A stretch of DNA of 64,000 bases, taken from NCBI GenBank assembly GCA_016802295.1, contig JAESIW010000200.1, positions 1,035,807-1,099,806 of the forward strand, read 5' to 3'. This stretch comes from Brachionus rotundiformis. Its lineage: Eukaryota; Rotifera; Eurotatoria; Ploima; Brachionidae. The notes under the pieces were generated by a model that worked only from the letters and a program-made list of their open reading frames with translations, was not told where the DNA came from and did no database searches. The first letter of the stretch is position 1; every line of letters starts with the position of its first letter. Positions 58,203 to 64,000 of this stretch are shown here, one piece after another. The translations under genes were made by a program, and so were the position numbers.

Positions 58203-61055
58203 TAGGGTTGATAAAATTAAAAATCAAATTTGGAAAAATTCCAAATTTTCTATTTTGAATTTAAGCTGAAATTTAAGTTTCTGGAGTTCTAAAATACTTT
58301 ATTTTAAATTTCCTTATTAAAAAAAAAATGTTATGAATAGTTTGAAACAAAATAAAAAGACTTATTTGAAAGAGAACATGTGCTTTCAAAATTTTCTATT
58401 CCAAAATCGAAAAATCTATTTGATCTTTCAAAAAAATATTCATTAATTAAATAAAATTCAAAAATCAAGTTTTAATATCTTCAATTTATAAGACTTTTTC
58501 ATTCAAATTAAAATGTCTAATTCTCCTAAAGCTAAAACTAAAAGAAAATACCAGAAACGTTCATGGGTTTGGAATTATATTATCGAGCACGCAGATGGTA
58601 GATGCATTTGCACACTGTGTGAAAAAATTGTTCCGTTTGATGGAGCAACAAACTCTTTGAGTTGGCATTTAAAAACTATTCATAAAAAAATTGAAAATAC
58701 ATCAATAGATAATAAGAAAATTAAATTAGCACTTTACTCTGATTCAGAATCAGAAGAATACGATTTATCTCAATCAGAAACTCGTAGTAGTTGCCCACTC
58801 AAAAAGCAAACGGCACTTAATTCAAGAATTGTCGATTTTATTGTATGTAACAATCTTCCTATCTCTGTTGTTGACACAGTCGAATTTAAAAAGTTATTTC
58901 AAGAATCGATCCCTACTTATGTAGTGCCTTGCCGACAGACATTCTCTAATGTCCTTATCCCTGAAAAAGTATTAATTTAAATTATTAAATTTTGATATAT
59001 AAGTTTTAATTTATAAATATTTGGAATAAAATTTATTTTTATTATTAATTCTAATAATTATTAGGCAAATTTGGTTAAACAATATGTTAGGCAAGAATTA
59101 AGCAAGATTGAATTCTGTTCGCTAACCTGTGATATTTGGAGCTCAAATTCTAACATATCTTATTTGGGAGTTACAGCTCATTTCATTAATGGAAATTTTA
59201 TACTTATAAGTAGATTACTTTGTTTAAAGTATATTGAATGTAGCCATACATCAGATAATTTGTCTATAATTTTAAATGAAATAATAGAAGAGTGGAATCT
59301 TGTCAATAAGGTAAATTTAGAAGATGCCTTTGTAAACTAATTAAAACGATGTTTCATTTCCTTTAATAAAGGTGTTTAAAATTGTATGTGACTCAGGATC
59401 AAACATGAAATCAGCTGTAGAAAATTTTAATGCATATTTGCCATGTTTTGCTCACAAGTTAAACCTGTGTGCTAATGATCTTTTAAAAATAAAAGTTGTA
59501 AAAACAAAAATTTTTAAAAAAGATAATGACTTCATCGAAGTGTTATCTGTTAAAGATTTTGATGAGGATGGTCTCTTAAAAAAAACAATCATCAACCAAG
59601 AAACCAGAGTAAAAATTGAAGAAACAAATTTACACAAATCTGAATTTAATGATATTATTGGTAAAGCTAAGAAACTAGTTGGTTCTTTTAAACATAGCAC
59701 CAATCTAACTAAAAACTTAATGGAGAAACAAAAACAGTTAAAATTTGAGTTCAATAGGAAATTAGTTCAAGATGTGAGTACAAGATGGAATAGTACATTT
59801 GACATGTTGGAATCAATTTTATTAAATAAGAACGCTTTATCTAGTATGGCTTTTGATCTTGAAAATCATACAATTAAAGAAAAAATTTTGAATCCACTGG
59901 AAATAATTTTAGCTGAAGACTACTGCGACTTAATGGAGTGTTTGAAAGATTTAACAGAAATTTTAAGTGCTCGAAATTATGTCACCATGTCAATCGTGTT
60001 TCCAGCTCTGTACGCTCTAATGAATTACCAAATAAATTCTATCAGGCTTGAAACTGTTACATTCAAAAGTTTAAGAGATGAATTGTTAAACTCTTTAAAA
60101 GGAAGATTTACTTATTTGCTTGAAAATGACATATTTGTTGCTTCAACATTTTTAAATTATCGTTACAAAAATCTCTCATTTATTAAAAATAAAGAAGAAA
60201 ATATAAATTATAAAATAAGAGCTAAAAATTTCATAGTCAAAATCTATAATGATAAATTTATGATGAATTCGCCAACAATATTAACACCAATATCGCACAT
60301 TACAAATAGCCAATGTTTAACATCTTCCAACAGCTCAGCTCAAATTTTTGAAACAATTAATTCAACTCCTATATCGACTAACCTACAACCAAGAAGGAGA
60401 ATGATGAATAAAGCTTTAAAGAGAGAGCGTAAAATAAATTTTTTAGAAAAGCTTGCAGATGCAAAAGAAGATAAATCTCCTAACTTATTTAGCCAAATAC
60501 AAAATGAGCTCGAAGTTTATGAAACCCATCGTATAATTATTGAGGATAAAGATCTAAAGGAGTCATTTGCATTGGGTCCATTGTATTTTTTTAAAGTTTG
60601 TGAGAAAACATTTCCTTGCTTAAGTAAAGTAGCAAAGCTATTATTATCCATTCCTGCTACCTCAGTGCCCGCCGAGTCTCTTTTTAGCGTTGCTGGTATT
60701 ATTCAGAATGAACAGCGAAATAGATTAAATCCAAGCCGGCTGGAGCAATTAAATTTTATAAAATATAATACATAAAATATGGATTGTCTTAGTGATTATA
60801 TTTATTTACAAAAAAAATCTTAATTTTGTTTTTTTTTAATTTCGTTTGCTTAGATTTTTTCTTTTGATTAATGTCCTTAAATTAAAATAATTTCAATAAT
60901 AATAAAATAAAATTCATAGTTCCGAAACAAATTTAATCAATTCATTCCAAAAAAAATTTTTCAAAACAGTTAATTTCTCTTTCATTTTGAATATCTAAAT
61001 TTGAAAAGGAAAAATATATCCCAAAAAGAATTTATTTAGAATTTTAACAACCCTA
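58203..61055 (+). mobile_element. hAT DNA transposon, apparently complete
   Basis: Left end TAGGGTTGATAAAATT and right end AATTTTAACAACCCTA are inverted repeats matching at 15 of 16 bases. The flanks GTTAAAAG at 58,195-58,202 and 61,056-61,063 are identical, the 8-bp target duplication expected for hAT. The 2,853-bp interior carries an open, spliced transposase with all hAT hallmarks. Exact ends, exact duplication and an intact frame point to a young, possibly active insertion. Confidence 0.92.
58513..60775 (+). CDS. hAT transposase with BED zinc finger
   Basis: Three exons join in phase 0: 58,513-58,968 (AAA|GTATTA), 59,065-59,310 (AAG|GTAAAT) and 59,372-60,775, giving about 701 residues, a usual hAT length. 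A BED-type zinc finger sits at residues 33-57 (C33, C36, H52, H57). The RNase-H-like core has the first acidic motif in LTCDIWSSNSN and the second in VCDSGSNMKSA, followed by CFAHKLNL and the typical STRWNSTFDML. The C-terminal hATC dimerisation region is clear (IPATSVPAESLFSVAG, QRNRLNPSRLEQL). The enzyme cuts and pastes DNA between matching TIRs. The TIRs and duplication around it argue against domestication. Confidence 0.9.
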
Positions 61056-61093
61056 GTTAAAAGATAAAAGTGAAAGAAAGTGTTAGTGAATGA

Positions 61094-61348
61094 ACACATG
61101 AACCTCAACCTTCAAATTGCCAGGTTACCACACCACTAACTCCATCCATTGACACACACTCGTCACCACTAACACACCAAGCCATCCCAGCTGCAACAAG
61201 CAGCAACCAAACTGGCAAGAGAAGGGTCGGGCGACCGACCAAAGAAGAGTCGAGGATGAGAGCCAAAGAACAAGCCGACAAGCAACCGACTAGCCAACCC
61301 GACCAACCCAGAAGGTCAGAAAGACTGAAGGCCAAGTCTTCAGCTTAA
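61094..61348 (+). pseudogene. C-terminal coding remnant of an LTR retrotransposon
   Basis: Eighty-four codons are open to a TAA, strikingly less AT-rich than the surroundings. They encode a Ser/Thr/Gln-rich tail with KRRVGRPTKEESRM (AT-hook-like) and PRRSERLKAKSSA, a style common at the end of LTR-element polyproteins. It sits right before a polypurine tract and an LTR-like sequence. The upstream part is missing, and the hAT element ends 31 bases away. Confidence 0.5.
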
Positions 61349-61361
61349 AGCCGAGGGAAGA

Positions 61362-61661
61362 TGTGGTGTAGCAACCACAAGAGCAAAGCAAGTTACGCTT
61401 TCTAAACTCATAATCTACAAAAACTCGTTTATATTTATATACAACTAAATAAGCATCACAATGACGCTTATCCTAAGCCTTTCCTTTTCATCTAAAGCTC
61501 TATAAAAATCTTTATGTACAACTCTATTAATCATACTATTTACACTATTCACATTATTTACATTGGCTTAAGACGGCCGTTTCCTTTTACGTATTTAGAT
61601 TCAATAAAGTATTCAACAAAAGAGAACCTCTCTTAATATACCCTAAAAACCCACCTGCACA
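61362..61661 (+). repeat. LTR (3') of a truncated LTR retrotransposon
   Basis: A purine run (CCGAGGGAAGA) ends just before TGTGGTGTAGCAACCACA, a normal LTR start. The sequence contains AATAAA at 61,603-61,608 and ends near CCACCTGCACA. It differs from the LTRs at 1,466 and 8,264, so it belongs to another family. The right boundary is a guess without the partner LTR. Confidence 0.55.
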
Positions 61662-62027
61662 GCTAAAAAACACAATCAATCTTGAAAGGTTTTTAATTAT
61701 TTATTAAAACGAAAAGAAACAAAAATTATCAATTTTTTTCTTATTTTTGTTGAACAGGGACATTATTATCATTAAAAAATATAAATTAAAAAAATTGAGT
61801 TAAAAAAAACAAAGAGTAATTTGTTAATAAGTAGAATTTATTTTAATTAAAAAAATACTATTAAGAGTAATTTATTTAATTCAGACTATGTAAGAAAAAA
61901 ATTATTAAAAAACTAATCTTTACAAAAAAAAAAACTCCAAATTATATCAACAAAATAATTTAAATGCATTGAGTATCTTATTTGTCATTGTTTGGAATGT
62001 ATATGAATTTTTTAATCTAATTTTCTT
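61662..62027. other. AT-rich interval, 3' flank of contactin
   Basis: Nothing supportable beyond the likely 3' UTR of the minus-strand contactin gene. Confidence 0.45.
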
Positions 62028-64000
62028 CTAATTAAAAATAAAACTTAAAAAAATTAAAAATATTAACATTGTCTTTGACATTTTATCAATCTCGATTGCC
62101 TTGCTATTATAATACAACAAACTCGTGTCTGGATTATATACTTAAATTAAAAAGAAATTATTATTTATAAGTTAAAAAATAAAATAAAAAAAATACTTAC
62201 ACATCAATAGGCTTCCTTCGTTATCAATTCTGAATTCCTTTATTGGCGAGCTAAGCTTACCTTCTCCACCAACAGACCAGCCTTGTACCCTTAATCTGTA
62301 ATTTCTATTCTTAAATATATTGTCGATTGTAATTTTGCTCGAATCAGCCCGAGCATAGAATATGGTCGCATTTCTTATATGTTGGTAGTATTCCCACACT
62401 TTAATATAATAGCCTTCTAAAGGCTCCTCATTGTTATTTGTCGAAATGCCTCTCCATTCGACCACTAATCGATACATATCCCTCTTATCCGGAAGGATTA
62501 CTTTTCTTTCCTTGGGATTCTCAGGCTGGTATACTTTAACGTATTGAGGCATTGTTTGTGGAGCCATCCGGAATGTACGATGGCTGAAAAGTTCTGATTC
62601 TACGCTCTCTCCTGCTGAATTGAACACGTACACTCTCACAAAGTAAATGGTATCTGGCTCAAGACCGATTATGATGGCACTTGATCGCTGGCCTAAAAAT
62701 CTCTTACGCCAATAGTTCAAATTTTCTTCTAGTCCACTTCTCCAGTAGCGGACTACATAGCCGAGTAGTTTGCCTTGTAGGATCTCAAAGTCATCTTCTT
62801 CAATCGGATCCCATGTCACCAATATGGCTGATGAATTATATGGTTCACAGCGAACATTCGAGACTGGTTTGCGTGGAACTTGAATATTTTTTTTTTTAAA
62901 TTAATTTAATATAATTAATACTTTTGTAGAAAAAAAAAATTTTTAATTTCTATTTATTATTAGATTTGAATATATATGAATAACCTAGGAAAGATTTGAA
63001 TTTCTCTGGATAAATTAATTAATAATGTACAGATTAATAATTTTTATCAATCATTAAGTTTTGAACTAAAGTTGGAAATGTTTATTTTCCCAAATTAATA
63101 AAGGTAATAATGATGTAAAAATTAAATTTAACTCACTTCCTTCAGCAGTATAAACAGTGACTATCTCTGATTTGGGGCCTTCACCAAGAACATTCTTGGC
63201 AGAGACCTGAACTTCATAAGGCACATAAGGAGGCGAGTCAGGAATGTATTCAACATATAAATTAGTTTCGAATGGAACTTCTCTCTAATAAAAATAAAGA
63301 TAAAAATTTTAATTTAATTTTTTTTTAATTTCTTACCACTTCCCAGGCAGTGGCTAATCCCAATTTTCTAAAATAGACTAAGTATTTAAGGCCTTCGCCA
63401 TTCCAATGCTCAACAGGCAGAGGCGACCAAGTAATCTTCAAATCACCAATTTTTCCTCCACCTCCACTGACATTCATTGGAGGAGCACCGGGCTTATCCT
63501 GATTGGTATTGCAGATATCAGACGACTGCGATGGTTGACCATAGCCAAAGTTATTCGAAGCCCGGACTCTAAATCTATAAGCACTCCAAGCAGCCAGCTC
63601 AGTTACATCTGTTACGTATTCTCCACTAGGATTGAATGGTAAAGTGAAATTTTCCTTAACAGGCTTCCATTCTGGTTGACGATCAGTTGATGCTTCAATG
63701 GTGAAATTAACTATCGGATCACCATGATCTGTGCCCGACACAAAGCTAACAGTTCCATAAGTTTCTCCCATCTTTCCACATTTTACTCCTGCAGCGGGTC
63801 CAGGCGGACCACGCACAAAAACATTGTAAACTATACCAACTTCATCTACAGTAGTTTTGGCAACGCAGTTGTACTCACCAGCCATCGTATACTGAGCTCG
63901 TATGATCCTCAAATCGCCTGGTCTCTCAAAATTATCTTGTGCATATCTGATTCCGTCCAATTTGACATGCTCACCATTAAATTTCCACATATATGCCAAG
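62028..64000 (-). CDS. Cont: Contactin, C-terminal half (Ig and fibronectin III repeats, GPI anchor), partial
   Basis: Four exons join in phase: beyond 64,000 to 63,337, then 63,284-63,137, 62,878-62,201 and 62,128-62,028, about 529 residues in the window. The first part is the end of the last Ig domain (YMWKFNG, AGEYNCVAKT). Four fibronectin III domains follow, with cores such as DLKITWSPLPVEHWNG, AILVTWDPIEEDDFE and YRLVVEWRGIS. The last exon ends in a small-residue site (YNSKAIE) and a hydrophobic tail (MLIFLIFLSFIF) with nothing after it, the pattern of a GPI-anchor signal. Contactins are neuronal and glial cell-adhesion proteins; the insect protein takes part in septate junctions. The N-terminal half lies outside the window. 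Confidence 0.92.

Noticed and set aside
61105..61335. Minus-strand frame rich in Leu, Ser and Trp
   Set aside because: Antisense of the plus-strand retroelement tail; the plus strand has the RRSERLK-type ending, a stop, a polypurine tract and an LTR in the right order.
1..64000. CRISPR arrays, operons, riboswitches and bacterial promoters
   Set aside because: The window is animal nuclear DNA with spliced genes; no regularly spaced repeats or bacterial gene layout are present.

Overview
The window is from an animal nuclear genome. Evidence: genes split by short GT-AG introns, a nuclear-type tRNA-Asn, very AT-rich intergenic DNA, and animal-specific families (HAND bHLH, contactin, PDGF/VEGF-like ligand, BAG3/Starvin-like co-chaperone, MGA-like bHLH-zipper, mitoferrin). 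A protostome invertebrate is likely. A small AT-rich genome such as that of a monogonont rotifer would fit, but nothing here proves the phylum. Exon joins were worked out by hand from splice-site consensus and reading-frame phase.

Region 1 (1-8,591) is a Ty3/gypsy retrotransposon on the minus strand. It has two LTRs, an initiator-Met-type primer site, gag-protease, RT-RNase H, integrase with a chromodomain, and an Env-like ORF that continues in frame from pol. A second gag begins directly after the shared LTR at 1,466-1,782, so this is the edge of a tandem array. Both gag copies and the pol and env reading frames carry breaks.

Region 2 (8,592-24,055) holds a tRNA-Asn, a long-inverted-repeat MITE, a Mutator-like relic, an MGA-like transcription factor without a T-box (minus), ATPAF1 (minus) and a BAG3/Starvin-like gene (plus). 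Region 3 (27,320-33,738) holds an unrecognised multi-exon gene (plus) that meets a four-TM protein gene (minus) tail to tail with 33 bases between stop codons, then a single-exon mitoferrin (minus). Region 4 (33,739-45,730) is mostly AT-rich, with an orphan exon, a piggyBac-type MITE, a foldback repeat, two decayed LINE 3' ends, an intact hand gene, a second copy of the long-inverted-repeat MITE and a decayed piggyBac transposase.

Region 5 (46,270-56,671) holds two convergent genes for secreted proteins of unknown family, a 98-bp tandem duplication, an eight-exon CREB/ATF-type bZIP gene and a four-exon PDGF/VEGF-like ligand gene. Region 6 (56,672-64,000) holds a LINE RT scrap, an apparently complete hAT transposon (matching TIRs, exact 8-bp target duplication, open three-exon transposase), the 3' end of another LTR element, and the C-terminal half of a contactin gene (minus) ending in a GPI-anchor signal.

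I see no operon, CRISPR array or clear new multi-gene system. The best leads are the chromodomain-plus-Env retroelement array, the apparently intact hAT element, the two unrecognised gene groups (27.3-31.1 kb and 46.3-47.7 kb) and the T-box-less MGA-like protein.
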